DNA of 64,000 nucleotides from Tanypteryx hageni (taxonomy: Eukaryota > Arthropoda > Insecta > Odonata > Petaluridae): NCBI GenBank assembly GCA_028673005.1, contig CM054115.1:192208370-192272369 (forward strand), in the 5' to 3' direction. Of this stretch, positions 13,052 through 24,331 are shown piece after piece. How positions within the stretch are numbered: the stretch's first letter is position 1; every line of letters begins with the position of its first letter. Made by a program: the position numbers and the translations under genes. The notes under the pieces were generated by a model. It was not told the origin of the DNA. It was given only the letters and a program-made list of their open reading frames with translations, and ran no database searches.

Positions 13052-13206
13052 ATGTGGAATAATTTCGGAGTCAATATGAAATCTGACAAGCGGAATCTGC
13101 TTATATTCCAAACGCAACCCGAAGGCATCGAAAATATTTTTGGAATGGAATCAGATCCGTGTGTTCCAAGGGAGCCTACTGCTTTTCGTGAGAATGGTGG
13201 TTTCGT
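13052..13206 (+). other. Candidate exon, unknown gene
   Basis: An open segment starts at ATG 13,052 (or after a possible atatag acceptor at about 13,039). It reads through NLLIFQTQPEGIENIFGM and DPCVPREPTAF to a GTAAGT donor-like site at 13,205-13,210. Local GC is higher than in the flanks and the residue mix is not low complexity. I do not recognise the peptide and no partner exon was found. It could equally be a transposon fragment. Confidence 0.2.
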
Positions 13207-13433
13207 AAGTGTTTTCATTGAAAAGTAACATCACGAGCAAATTAGATAAAAGTAATATTTATAATATGCTTTCGATTGAGCGCTTTGCTGCGATGAAAGG
13301 CATTACCCACATGATTTTTAAATTATTATTTTTTCTTGTGCAATTTATTAGCCTGCTTTCCAGAATAGAAATAGACTTATAGCTTCTTCGTTGTGTCTGC
13401 CTGTCATGACACTTGGTGGAAATCTCTTGCTAC

Positions 13434-13492
13434 CAGAGGATAGTTTTGGTTGCGAAGATTTAAAGTCTCGGGTTCGATTCCAGGAACTATCC
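13434..13492 (+). other. tRNA-like fragment with Pol III B box
   Basis: GGTTCGATTCC at about 13,471-13,481 matches the B-box consensus exactly, and TAGTTTTGGTTG about 30 bases upstream is a poor A box. GGATAGTT and AACTATCC could pair as a stem around it, but D and anticodon arms cannot be drawn. It is either a decayed SINE head or coincidence. Confidence 0.25.
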
Positions 13493-13857
13493 TTTCATTT
13501 TTCGTTCATTATTATGGGAAATCTGAGGTCTATCGTGCAAGGTAATATTCTACTACACATTAAAATAACTCATAATTGTAATATCGAGAATGGATTTGAA
13601 CTGATCTCTGAGGAAAGGATTGAGAATTCCAATTTTTATTTCGATCATCGTGCGTATTTCTTTGAATTTTGCATTTACGCTGTTTTTATTACTCATTACA
13701 AGAGTGTTGTCATTGCAACAATTTTTGGACTCGTATTCGTTTTAGTCTAATACATACCCGCATTATTTTTGCCATACAAATACGCGTGATCAGTTTAATA
13801 TTCCTTTGGAATGTATTTGTAATAAATAAGTAAAGGTGGAGACTACGGCGAATTTGA

Positions 13858-13948
13858 TGTTAAATAGAATTAACTCCTTGACCGTAAAATTCAATATTAG
13901 TTAATCTAATTTTGAAATTTACGGTCAAGGAGTTAATTCTATTTAACA
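13858..13948. repeat. 91 bp near-perfect palindrome
   Basis: Two 43 bp arms differ at two positions and flank a 5 bp centre. The outer 31 bp of each arm is identical. Each arm contains TTAACTCCTTGACCGTAAA, so the inner part lies between two TTAA sites, as in a very short piggyBac-type MITE, but the pairing extends beyond TTAA on both sides. No ORF. The RNA would fold as one long hairpin. Confidence 0.9.
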
Positions 13949-14448
13949 CCGTATTTTTAATACTTTATAACGCTAAATTATAAAATTTGGTAACAATAAG
14001 TGCAACTCATCCGCGGTGATTTTAAAGCTATTAAAACCAATATAAGTAATTTCTGCACAATATCTAATTTAAAATAATTTTGTAGAAAGCAGAAATCATA
14101 ATTTGCGTTTAGATCATTTTCGTATTACTATATGTTATGTACTTATGTTAACATTTGAACAAACATATCGATAGGATTTTTTGGTATGATAGTAACTATG
14201 ATTTTGAAAAAATAATATCTATTATCACACAACCTAGCTTTCTGTATTAATTATATGTAATAGTTCTTGATTCAAATAGAAGTAGATATAGCTTTCGCGT
14301 TGACAACGGCGTCCAAGATAAAATAAAATGTGAACTGAAACATTCGACAATAGAAAAAATAACTCTCAAATTGCTAGTCCAATTATAAAGCTACGATCGC
14401 ATTTTTTCTGAGTGTTCTCCACCAAGATTAACAGGGTGAATGGAGCGC

Positions 14449-14960
14449 GACTGCCTCTCTCTCTCTCTCTCTCTCTCTCTTACTCCCTTTCTCTCTTACA
14501 TCCCTCTCTCTCACACGTTATCCTCTCTCCCGTTCCAAAATATTTTCTGCTTCACACATCTCTCAGTCATTTAATCTACCTCCCTCGTCCCCGACAGAGA
14601 CTTTGTAATGTGTTGGAGGATGTGGGAGGAAATGGTGAGGGGTAGGGAGAGAAGTAAAGGGGGAGACGAGAAGATGGAGAGTGAAAGGGGAAATGGAAGA
14701 GAGGGAGAGGGAAGGGAGATAGAGGTAGCAGAAAAGGGGAGAGGGGAGGAAAAGTGGGGACGTAATGTTTCCGTTGCGAGTCGCGGCTGTCACGCCACTA
14801 AGTGAAATCCGCTATGCGATGAAGAGTAGGCCGAGAGTGGGGGGAGAAATGGTTTGAGGAGTGGGAGGAAAAGTATTTGCAAGGTGAAAGAGGTGGATAA
14901 ATGGAGTTAGAGGAGGTTTGTAGGTGAGAGAGGAAGGAGGTGCTGTAGAATGGAAAACAA
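14449..14960. repeat. CT-rich then GA-rich simple sequence
   Basis: A (CT)n run at 14,454-14,480 and further pyrimidine blocks up to about 14,590 are followed by purine blocks from about 14,609. The two halves can pair as an imperfect inverted repeat. ORFs across it are translations of the simple sequence. Confidence 0.7.
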
Positions 14961-16540
14961 AATTATTTACAATATGAGAAGCTGAATAGGAAAAGGAGAC
15001 GTTTGTGAGCGCCGATAATAGACAGATAATTTAGCGCTGTGAATCAGGAATGCCGCATGATTATGGGCTCGATATTATGTACAGAAAAATTAAAGCAGTT
15101 TTAATAGTTTGTTTTATATAAAACGCGAGCTCAATATTCGTGAGATTGACTTTCCTGGAAATCGCCGCTAGTGTAAAATCTGTGAATGTTAGGACTCGTG
15201 CAATATCGAGGATACAGTTTGTAATATATAAGAATAAACTCTTAATCAGTGCAATAAACATGATTATTCATGCACTAATTACCATATTCCTGACGCGCCT
15301 CTAAACAAAACATACGCATATAAATACACACAAACCTATGCAGCTTAGATATTTGTTATGATAAAATTATTTTTTCGGGGAAGTTGGTTTTTCATGTTGA
15401 TACAACTTCAGTTATTGTTTATGAAGAGTTTTAACTTCCTCTATTTTTATAAAAGTTGTATTTATATACTTAACTCACACCCGCCCCTGGATTTAAATTG
15501 TATTTTTCAAAAGGAAACTTTTCGCGGGGCTTAGATCAGTGTAGTAAATAAATGCACCTAATTATTAACTCAATGTCCCTTGTTGCTTTGCCATCTTCTT
15601 TAAAGAGTTTTCGACAATATACGATGAGTGCATTGCTGTAAGTGATGCAAATCCCTAATTACAGTGTTAGTTGTTGACCATTAAAACAATCATCTTCCTG
15701 CAACCATATGCAAAGTGTAATACAGGAAATTCTTACATTATTCTGCATATATCTCGGACAAAATAGGATTTTTATTGAAAAATGTATATAGATAAATTTG
15801 ATTAAGAATGATGTTATATAGAAAAGTTATTTTAAGAAACATAAGTTTATGACGATAAAAAATCAAAAGTTGACAACATATTTTCGAATAAATTTATAGA
15901 TCATCTTTTTCGTTTTGCGCCAAAATATTTGGCCTAAACGGAACATTGAAAATTTTTGTTCTTGTTCTTATAAAATTTTCATGCTACGCTAATGATATAT
16001 GTTATTTAAAATAATTCCTAAATCGATAGATAATATACAAATTCTTGTAACAAATATAAGCTTATTTCATATTCGTTTAATTTTTAAACATAGATTGTGA
16101 ACTATAATCTATAGTTTAATTTTAGGTATATTCCAATATTTTAAAATCAATCAAATTAGAAAAGATTATTTTGAACTTTTTCAACAGAAAATTAATTAAT
16201 TAGTCGAGGAAGGAGACAGTTGTGAGATGCATCCCGAAAAGGAGTCCCTAATAAACGGAAATTCGGTTGGTGCTTGTTAACCGTATGGTACTCTTTCGAC
16301 AACAATATAGGCAAGTGACTTTTCCTACTCCCTACAAGGACTAATATGAGGCGATTATGAGTATTACATATAAAGTAGCTACCAATCCCAGATCACGATA
16401 GTGCAAAATTTCGTCGAAATTCTTTAGTCTAGAGTGATTTCGTCTTGTGCATCAATTCAGGAAGTAATCGTGGAGGTAAATATTCTTCACCGAAATAAGA
16501 AATAGATTTTTCGAAATCTGAACAACATTTTATTTAACTA
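14961..16540. other. No supported gene
   Basis: AT-rich intergenic DNA. No domain-like frame or paired repeat was seen. Confidence 0.5.
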
Positions 16541-17280
16541 CTAGCGTAATCGCCTGAGATTTGCTCTGGGTTTAGAGTTTAGAATTTTTCATGCACGCTT
16601 CACTCGGTAATATTTCATCAAAACTCAAGGCACTCTCAAGGTAAAAGACCAATATTACCCTCAATTGATATGAACCAATTAAATATAGACCCAAATTTGG
16701 TACACACCGCCCCCCCAAAGAAATTAAAATTCTGACACCGAGGTGCATATCCTCGTCTTTATAGTATGTATACCAAGATTGAAATCTCTACGTTTCTTGG
16801 TTCAACATTGATATTGGTGGAGGATTCATCAAAATCGGTGAATTGGTTGCTGAGATGTCTTCATACAGAGTGATTTTCGTCAAATTCGCTGTGGTATGAT
16901 CGAATAATAACGTATTTGCTTTGAAATCAGAAAATTATTTTCCCTTATATTGTGGTAGCTCTGCTTTTTAGATCCGTTCTAAACATGTTCATTTCGATTT
17001 GTCATTCTATACCCGCCCTATAAACGAATTTTAAAATAAATTTCTTCAGTCAATACCTTTAAAATTCAGAGTTACAGAAAAATTATGACCTTGATATTGT
17101 GGTAGCCTTGATTAGCCAAGCCGGATGAAATATTTTAATTATATGAAGATTAAATATACTATATTTGGTTAAAATTCATTAGGACAGTTCTCTAGAAATA
17201 CTTGTAAAAAATATCATTTAACTTTTTATTTTGGTTGCCCTGCCATTTAGCTCTGCTTTAAAAAATTTTATTTCATTATT
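16541..17280 (-). mobile_element. Non-autonomous Helitron (family H1), 3' end
   Basis: On the minus strand the element ends in CTAG at 16,544-16,541 followed by T, the Helitron CTRR^T rule. Just upstream is a hairpin (CCAGAG/CTCAGG with one mismatch, loop CAAAT). The plus strand carries a near reverse complement of the ATCTCAGCAACGAATTGG block of the 11.6 kb element. It then has three tandem modules, each with GTGGTAGCTCTGCTTT-like text, at about 16,960, 17,096 and 17,228, matching the tandem modules at 12 kb. The 5' end is not found and the element may continue further right. Confidence 0.55.
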
Positions 17281-17836
17281 ATGTTTTGCAAAACTCACAA
17301 TTTAATTGAAATCCGCCGATTACGATCGGGTTTTGTTTCGTCGCGGAATAAGCTCGCAACACATCCAACGCCGCCGACACGGCAGAAGGCACCTTGTGAC
17401 TTACCGACTGCACGGGGTCGGAAGAGGACTCACTGCCGGCGGACTGCTGGTCCATCGGCTGAGTGGCTGTAGGAGACGGTGTGGCCTGGGCGGGGTCGGG
17501 CTGTGGCGCCACATCGGGAAGCGTCTTTCCCTTCTTCACTTCTTTCTTTGCCATTGTCTTAGCGAGCTGCTGAACCTCACGGGGCAGCTGGACCGGCTTA
17601 CAGAAGGCCCCAGTATGGTCTTCAGCGGCCGATTTGCCTGATGCCTTCGGCATCGCGGTGAGATAGAGTGATATGGGACGGAGGGAAAAGGGGACGAAGG
17701 TTAAGGGGGCGGCTTTCGCCGGGGGAACGGTCGCTCCCGAGAGGTCAACCGGGGAGTCCGTCTTCGCTGCTGATAAGCTTGTGGAGACAGAGACGCAATG
17801 CACGGCTCCGGCGGTTAGACTAATTATTTTTCTCAA
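17279..17836 (-). other. Unidentified GC-rich 185-codon ORF
   Basis: An uninterrupted minus-strand frame whose DNA is far richer in GC than everything around it. The encoded protein has a Ser/Ala-rich start and a second Met at about residue 62 (MPKASGKSAAEDHTG). After that come a Lys-rich helix-like segment (LAKTMAKKEVKKGK), a Pro/Gln/Thr/Ser-rich middle, and ALDVLRAYSATKQ near the C-terminus. No known domain is visible. It abuts the decayed Helitron at 16,541-17,280, so it could be a captured gene piece. It could also be a gag-like transposon frame, or chance openness in GC-rich DNA. Confidence 0.25.
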
Positions 17837-17863
17837 AAATAAGAGTCAAAAAGTCATATTGTC

Positions 17864-17905
17864 AATAATCCAATCAATAAATCAATCGAATCAATCAATC
17901 ACTAT
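17864..17905. repeat. (TCAA)n-like tail
   Basis: Irregular AATC/TCAA tetranucleotides next to the GC-rich block. This could be the tail of a plus-strand retroelement whose body is unidentified. Confidence 0.6.
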
Positions 17906-19383
17906 CCATCAATGGAATCCATCCTTGTAGCCATACGCACCCTCTCTCTGCCTTTCAACTGTTCATCTAAATTTCCTAAGTGGCGCTTGAATCTCTTTCG
18001 AATCGCCACGTCCTCGTAGAATTCAAGGGAATGTGTGAAGAAGCGAGTCTCTCTCCTTCAGACAACCTCTACAAACTTTGTGGATAGAAATCCTTGACAC
18101 TAATTCCTTGAAAAGAGTATTCCTATCTCCTACCGATTGATAGTACGATTAATGAATTTTTGAGACTGTCACCATCTGCAGAAGACAGCGAATCAAATGA
18201 TTGCATTCTGCCGAGAGGGGTGTTGACTGCCGAAATTCGTGCTTAATATTAAAAAGAGTTAAGATCTAAAACTCTTAGAGATATTATGGTCCTCATATAG
18301 AAGAAAATGGTAAAATAAAACAAGTTACAACATTATTCCTTTAAAATACAGAATTGTCCGAAGAACTAATTGCATTTTATAAATTGACTTTTGCAACTTA
18401 AACCGTAGTGAACCACATTGCGCGTAAAAATATCTCATTTTTCACTCATGGAATGATATTTTACTGTCGCATGTCTTTCATTGAACTTTTATAGAGAGAG
18501 AGAAGTATTATTTTCTCGACTTCCACAGTCACTGCGAATGACACTTTGCACGTTGTTTGCACTAAATGAGAAATGTATGTCCTCCTGCAGGTGTTTACGG
18601 ACACTCGATTGAAAATAAACAATGAAAATTGACTTTTTCCATCGGTTAACCGAAATCGATGATCCCAGTTCATTCGGAAGTACACACGTCATATTTAGAA
18701 AACTCCCAAAATAAAGGTCTATCTATCGTCATTGCGGTATAAAAAAAAAAAATACGGAAAAATTTATTTTCAGATTTCTTTGGAAATAGTTCCGAGTACG
18801 TGGTGACCTCATAAAATGAAACGATTAACATTGAGTTGTTGACAAGACAGTCCACGGAAAAAGGATTTACGACGAGAAAGATATTTTTATACAAAATTAC
18901 AGCTGCTCAACACTGAATTCCAAAACTAAACCCTATTTTTTCGTTTAAATGAATCACGTTTTTACCATTTCGCTTCTTCGACAGATACATAATTTTGTTG
19001 CATTGCTTACAAGTACGCCTAGATTGTGTAGACTGGTTATAGAATTCTGACAATAGTGATAAAAAATAGCATTCCAGAGCATTATGGAATTCATGCTCCA
19101 GCTAATGAAAAAAACGCCTATATTGATCGGTTTATCAAATGTTAGAAATAAATTCTCAATAAAATGAGCCAAAAATGCAACTGACACCTATTACAAAGCT
19201 ACCCAAACGGAATTAGGATTAAGAAGGCTATTTTTAACGCGTTCGCATTTATTTCAGCAAATTAACTAATTCTACTGGGATCAGGTCTATGTTATATTCA
19301 TTTATTTAAATTTCATTTTAAGTATCTCATAAACAGCCTTTTCCAATGAGCTTCATAACAAGAACAATGGCGATCACATACAA
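17906..19383. other. No supported gene
   Basis: Mixed AT-rich DNA. Frames at 18,461-18,894 and 18,954-19,187 have no recognisable domain. Confidence 0.5.
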
Positions 19384-19448
19384 CCTGGGAAGGATCCGAA
19401 CCCAAAAATTGAGAAGTATACACGGTTCTCACCACTCAACCAAGACCA
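19384..19448 (-). other. tRNA-derived SINE head or tRNA relic
   Basis: On the minus strand TGGTTGAGTGG (A-box-like) is followed at tRNA-like spacing by GGTTCGGATCC, one base from the B-box consensus. The acceptor stem does not pair, so a functional tRNA is unlikely. A SINE body could not be delimited. Confidence 0.3.
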
Positions 19449-19650
19449 GCATTCAAGGTTCGGAAATTAGGCGTTGTATATGTTGCGGTATTATCCCAAA
19501 TGTGGGTAGCCCGAGATCAGATCTGATGCGCACAAATTTAATGTTGTAATCGCGAAGTTAATTACAGATTCGGGGATCGCTCAGGCATATCGCGAAATAT
19601 CCTCATGTGTTTGAACAAATGAGGATATAAGAAAAAGAAATTAAAAGTAC

Positions 19651-19715
19651 TTAACCCGGCAGAAGTCGCGCTCAATTCTGGAGTATTGACGGTCGCGCGG
19701 GGTAACTGAGTGACC
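19651..19715. mobile_element. Possible piggyBac-type terminus
   Basis: TTAACCCGGCAGAAGTCGCG starts at about 19,651 and is followed within 60 bp by GGTCGCGCGGGG. TTAA plus CCC with a GC-rich lead is the usual piggyBac/MITE terminal pattern. No matching opposite end was found nearby, so this is only a terminus-like motif. Confidence 0.3.
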
Positions 19716-20502
19716 CAATTTTAAATTACGTTAAATTACATTTTCCAATTTTTTTATTTTTCTATATTTTTTTTGTATTCGTATATTAGTAAGGAAATAT
19801 TTTGGAAAATTCAAATTTATTTTAATCCTATAAAATTTACGTTTGTTAAATATAAGTATATTTATTGTTCAAAACTCCTGATTATTAAACTTGCATAAAA
19901 AAATATTAAATATATATATATATATAATTACATCATTCATGTTTTTTTCCATTATTAGTCCTTAATTGGCATCAACGAATGTCTAAATGCCTTTACGGTG
20001 AATTCCCAATTTTTTTAAAGAATGTTTCTCGGCAAATGTTACAGCATATTGTTCCGATTTCATAAATTAAACGTCTTCTAGTTTTCATTATAAAATTTCA
20101 AATGATAAAGCATAATTTACTATGTGCATTCGCGTTATAATATATTTGTCAACGACGCGATTGGAAGAATTATACGAAATCAAAAATATCTAGATTTTTA
20201 AATAGGAGCTTATGATTTTTGAGATCAAATACATATTTAGTTTCAGTGTGGTATAACAATATTCACGTGATCGATATGCAAAATGGTAATTTGATTTAAT
20301 CATCAAGATTCATTTAGTAAAGTCTTGAATTAATTATTAATATATGTTTTCTCATATAAGTTGGTGTTAAAAATCATCACGTTTGGCAACATTTGTAAGG
20401 AAGGAGAAAAAAATAAATAAATAAAGTTTCGTTTTGGCACAATCAACGTTTTCTGCAGCAACTATTTTTTGTTACTTGAAGAGATAAACTTCAAGTGAAA
20501 AG

Positions 20503-20505
<3 letters not shown>

Positions 20506-20555
<50 letters not shown>
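20506..20555. repeat. (TA)n microsatellite
   Basis: About 25 TA dinucleotides. Confidence 0.95.
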
Positions 20556-20556
<1 letters not shown>

Positions 20557-20589
20557 GTAGAATTAAAAAAAAAATAAATTTAAATCATG

Positions 20590-20815
20590 GAATTGAAAGG
20601 TTGTAAACTGCCAGCCACATATCTAAGTAGTAATTTTAAGCGTTGGTATTCTTCAAAATTCTCTCGGAAAAATAAACGTCGATTTTCAGAAACTTAACAT
20701 CGAATTCTACCAAGTGGTAATGTTAACAGTCGATATTCGTCGAAAAACCCAAGGAAAAATAAAATTTGATTTTCTAAAAAAATAAACCTCGAATTCTACC
20801 AAGAATACATAAAAC
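20590..20815 (-). repeat. Dispersed repeat copy 1 (ATCGACGTTTATTTT family)
   Basis: Reverse-complemented, this reads GTAGAATTCGA, AAAATCGACGTTTATTTTTC, then ATATGTGGCTGGCAGTT. The order matches the plus-strand segment at 32,700-32,890. No coding capacity. Class unknown. Confidence 0.55.
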
Positions 20816-20830
20816 ATATGATAGGATTAC

Positions 20831-21538
20831 ACTAATTTTTAGGCACTTCCAGATCAACATGAGATTCAAATTTTTTTTCGAAGGTAGGATAATGTGCCAA
20901 ACCTACTAGAAAAAACGAAAATCTTGGAAGAGTTCAGCAATGTGGCCGCTAAAAATTCGTAACTTTTTTAACAAATTTTCAAGGTTAATGTATTATCAAA
21001 TGTGCTAAGTAGTTAAAAAAATTTTAAAAGATAGAATTTGTAAAAAAGCGAAATAGGGATTACAAAAATTTTGATATTTTAATTTGTTTGGCTTTTAAAA
21101 GTTCTTAACATTTAAACATCGGTAAATTTTTAGGCACTACGGGGCGAGCTAAGAAACAGAATTTAAAAGTTATTTAGAGATTTTTGCAGTTCCACAAATA
21201 AATATTTGATCGATGGTGTTCTTATTGCGGTCGTTATAAATTTTTAAAATTTAAACAATCAGATAAATATTATCTCACTTCGTGATAAGCTACGAATTTT
21301 AGATTTGGTAGAAATGTGCAGCATTAGTGTACCACAATGAAAAAATTATAATATTCTTAAAATTGTAAATTTTAGTTATAGTTTTAAGCAAATATAGGTT
21401 CCATAAGGAAAGAATGAAAATTGATGCTGTGGTGAAATCATTTGCATTAAAAATATTTCTAATAATGAAATATCTCTCTGAAAAATAGATTTATTAAGAG
21501 AGATGAGATGCTTGCAGAATGGAAGAACCAACTACTTG
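20831..21538 (+). mobile_element. Helitron family H2, copy A (5' incomplete)
   Basis: Starts within the shared head block (ACTAATTTTTAGGCACTTCC) and runs to a terminal segment GAGATGAGATGCTTGCAGAA whose hairpin has decayed. It ends in ACTACTTG^T, a variant of CTAG^T. Interior blocks AATGTGGCCGCTAAAAATTC and TTCTTAACATTTAAACA recur at the same places in copies C, E and F. No ORF, so mobilisation would need an autonomous partner. Confidence 0.65.
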
Positions 21539-21821
21539 TATACATCTGATATGTGATAACCGAGATTTCTCTGCGTCTACCCGTGCGTCCTTGCCTGCTG
21601 GCGTCTTAAGCCTTCCGGCATGAACGCAAATAAACTGGAAAAAGTCGGCTCGATATCGACCCGCCGATAAGGCATGAGTTCGATAGCAGAATAGTTTTCG
21701 TTTTTTCATTTGATAAACATGTAATCGGCTAGAATACGATGTGTATACCTCGAGTTTTATACCATTTCACGCAGAAAAAATGAAGATTCCTATTCTTACC
21801 GCCGATCCTGTTATTTAATTT

Positions 21822-21943
21822 GTGTTTGCACATATTTTAAGATTATATTTGATTATATTTTTAATGATGAAATATCTCTTTGAAAATGAATGTTTTTTCA
21901 AAGTGAGATGAAATGCTTGCAGTATGCAAGCACCTTCTACTAG
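21822..21943 (+). mobile_element. Helitron family H2, copy B (3' end only)
   Basis: Only the last ~120 bp is present. It carries the textbook Helitron 3' end: GCTTGCA-gta-TGCAAGC hairpin, eight bases, then CTAG followed by T at 21,944. Confidence 0.7.
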
Positions 21944-21944
21944 T

Positions 21945-21997
21945 ATGTTATATCCTCCTTCTCCTCCTCCTCTGTAAAGAACGTCTATATATAATGA
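21945..21997 (-). mobile_element. Inverted 5' terminal block of Helitron H2
   Basis: On the minus strand this reads TCATTATATATAGACG, AGAGGAGGAGGAG, then GGATATAACATA. It is the same block that starts copy D at 54,416. It lies in front of copy C in the opposite orientation to copy C itself, between TATGTTAT and ATAACATA inverted repeats. Confidence 0.6.
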
Positions 21998-22003
21998 TAA
22001 CAT

Positions 22004-22723
22004 ACAGGAGGATACTAATGTTTAGGCATTTGCAGATGAGCTGGAGATTCGAAGTTTTTTCTTATGTAGGAATTTGTGCAAAATCGACTAGAAAAAACGA
22101 AAATCTTGTAAAGTGCAACAATGCGGCCGCTAAAATTTCGCAATTATTTAAATAAATTTCAAGTTTTATGTGTTTCCGTATTTGCTATGGAGCTGAAATT
22201 TTTTTCGAGGTAGGGTTTGTAATAAAGTAGAAAATAGTTTTAGAAATTTTGATATTTTGATTTGTGTTGCCGTTAAAAATTCTTAAAATTTAAACAAATA
22301 GATAACTATTTAGGTACTACGGGATGAGATAAGAAGCTGAAATTTTCTTGTTATTTACAGAGTAGTGCATTTGAACAAATAAACATTTGTATCTTTCCAT
22401 AAATATATTGCGGCGCCCGTTAAAAATGTTAAAATTCAAACAATTAGAAAAATGTTATTTCACATCTAGAACTTTGAAATTTGGCAGAAATGTGTAGCAT
22501 TAGTATTTTATATTGGAGAATGTATAAAATTATTAAAATTTCCATGCTTGAAGATTGTTTCAATCTATTATTTTTACATAAGGGAGAAACGGGCATCGTC
22601 GCGGATGTGAAATTTTTCGAAATAAAATAATGTTTGTAATGATAAAAAATTTCTGTCTGAATTATTAATGTTTTATCAAGGTGAGATGAAATGCTTGCAG
22701 AATGCAAGCACCTTCGGCTATTG
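22004..22723 (+). mobile_element. Helitron family H2, copy C
   Basis: Begins GGAGGATACTAATGTTTAGG, carries the CAATGCGGCCGCTAAAATTT block, and ends with a GCTTGCAGAATGCAAGC hairpin and GGCTATTG^T (degraded CTAG^T). Its 5' ~50 bp is the inverted block just upstream. Non-coding. Confidence 0.7.
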
Positions 22724-23938
22724 TATATATAAAGATAGTTACATTCAAAGATATGTGACTGATAAATCGCGCGTGATATTTTCCAAGTAAGTCTTTAATA
22801 AATATTTTTTCTAATTCATAAATGTTCTTATTGACGATCATCTGATTATGGTAGTTTGGTTATATGTTTATTAAAATGCTTATTAAAAATGGAAACTGAA
22901 TTGACGAAATTATTTGAAATATATAGTTTGAATTTTTTCATTTAATTAGTCATTGCAAAATTTACCTCTATTTATTATGCTTAATGCAGAGTAAATGAAT
23001 TTTCGTTGTTTTGTATAAATTTATGTTACAATAAGGTTCATATATTACTCATTTACTTTTCAAATTTGTGTTTATACGTTTGTGATACCCCTGTACGTAC
23101 ATGGTTTCCTCTGGCTATACATATTCTACCAACGTACACAATATCTCATATCCGAAATTAGTAATGCTTGAAATTAGCATCCCGATAAACTAATTTTTTA
23201 TTGAAGAAATATTTGATGTGATTTTAATATAGCTACTTTATTGTTTTGTTTCAATATGGTTAATATATTAACGTCTAATTTTTGATAATTTATGATTTTT
23301 CATTTCTGCTAACCCTGTATATGTTTTCCTGTGAAAATACATGTTCTACCATATATGGAATTGGATATATTTGAACTTAGCAATCCGACCAACGAGTTTT
23401 TATTGATGAAATATCTAATGTGATTATAGGATAGCTATAAAAATTTATTATAAATGTACTAGAGTAAATGTCCGTCAAAAGTGAAGGGAATGTGACAAAA
23501 AAATATTAAGTTAAAATAAAATTTTAATCAATTCAACTAATAATTATATTAGCATTAAAAAGTAAAAAAAATCAAAAACTCACAAAATTGTATTTCAGAT
23601 ATTAAAAATTGCTTAAGCATACAAAAGGTGAGACAAATATATATATTAATGAAGGTTTATTTGGTCAACATTTCGCTAGACAGCTTTTATAGGCTCATAA
23701 CTATTTATATATTCCAGAACATTCTATTATGTCAACTTTAGATTTATTTTACTTTTTATTAAATATAGACGCGAATTCATTAAAATTAATTTATGTGAAT
23801 TTAATTTTTCTGCTTAGGTGAAATATAAAAAACTAACTCTGCTTTAACAGAAAATATCCTCAAATATCTTCAAAATTTCATCAACATGAACATCTATATC
23901 TGACTTCATTACATAATATCAATAAATCACTAAATATT
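22724..23938. other. No supported gene
   Basis: Strongly AT-rich DNA with no recognisable frame. Two related segments (about 23,090-23,240 and 23,310-23,440) both contain TTTCCT, ACATNTTCTACC, TTAGCATCCGA-like text and ATTGATGAAATAT. This suggests an old tandem duplication of roughly 210 bp. Confidence 0.45.
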
Positions 23939-24019
23939 AACAAAAGTAGAATACTCCTTTAGCCAAAACAACTAGAGGGCTGCAAACCCTTTTGGCTAAA
24001 GGAGTATTCTACTTTTGTT
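23939..24019. repeat. Hairpin with perfect 30 bp arms
   Basis: AACAAAAGTAGAATACTCCT plus ten more bases at 23,939-23,968 is exactly complementary to 23,990-24,019. The 21 bp spacer is CAACTAGAGGGCTGCAAACCC. No mismatch in 30 pairs. It may be a foldback element or the source of a small hairpin RNA. No flanking direct repeat was confirmed. Confidence 0.9.
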
Positions 24020-24331
24020 AGTTTTGGCCAAAGTTATTGAGCTACTATCAATTTTCATAAATATTTGTTTATTTTTGTTACTGTCTTATTATTTATCGTA
24101 AACAATATGTCGTTTGAACACCAAATCAGCAAAAAATCACAATAATTTTTTAATGAAATATTAAATTAATAATTAAAATATGCAAAAGAACTACTATCTA
24201 TAGAAAACTATGCAACTAATATTATTATAACAAAAATAAAAATTTTGTACATACCAATGGCAATACAATCAAAAACACAAAAAATACAATCATGTTTCAC
24301 ATAAAGTAAATACTTTTAGTAGCTCCGCATT

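Noticed and set aside
17306..17641. 111-codon plus ORF
   Set aside because: Arg/Leu/Gly-rich complement of the more protein-like minus frame in the same GC-rich block.
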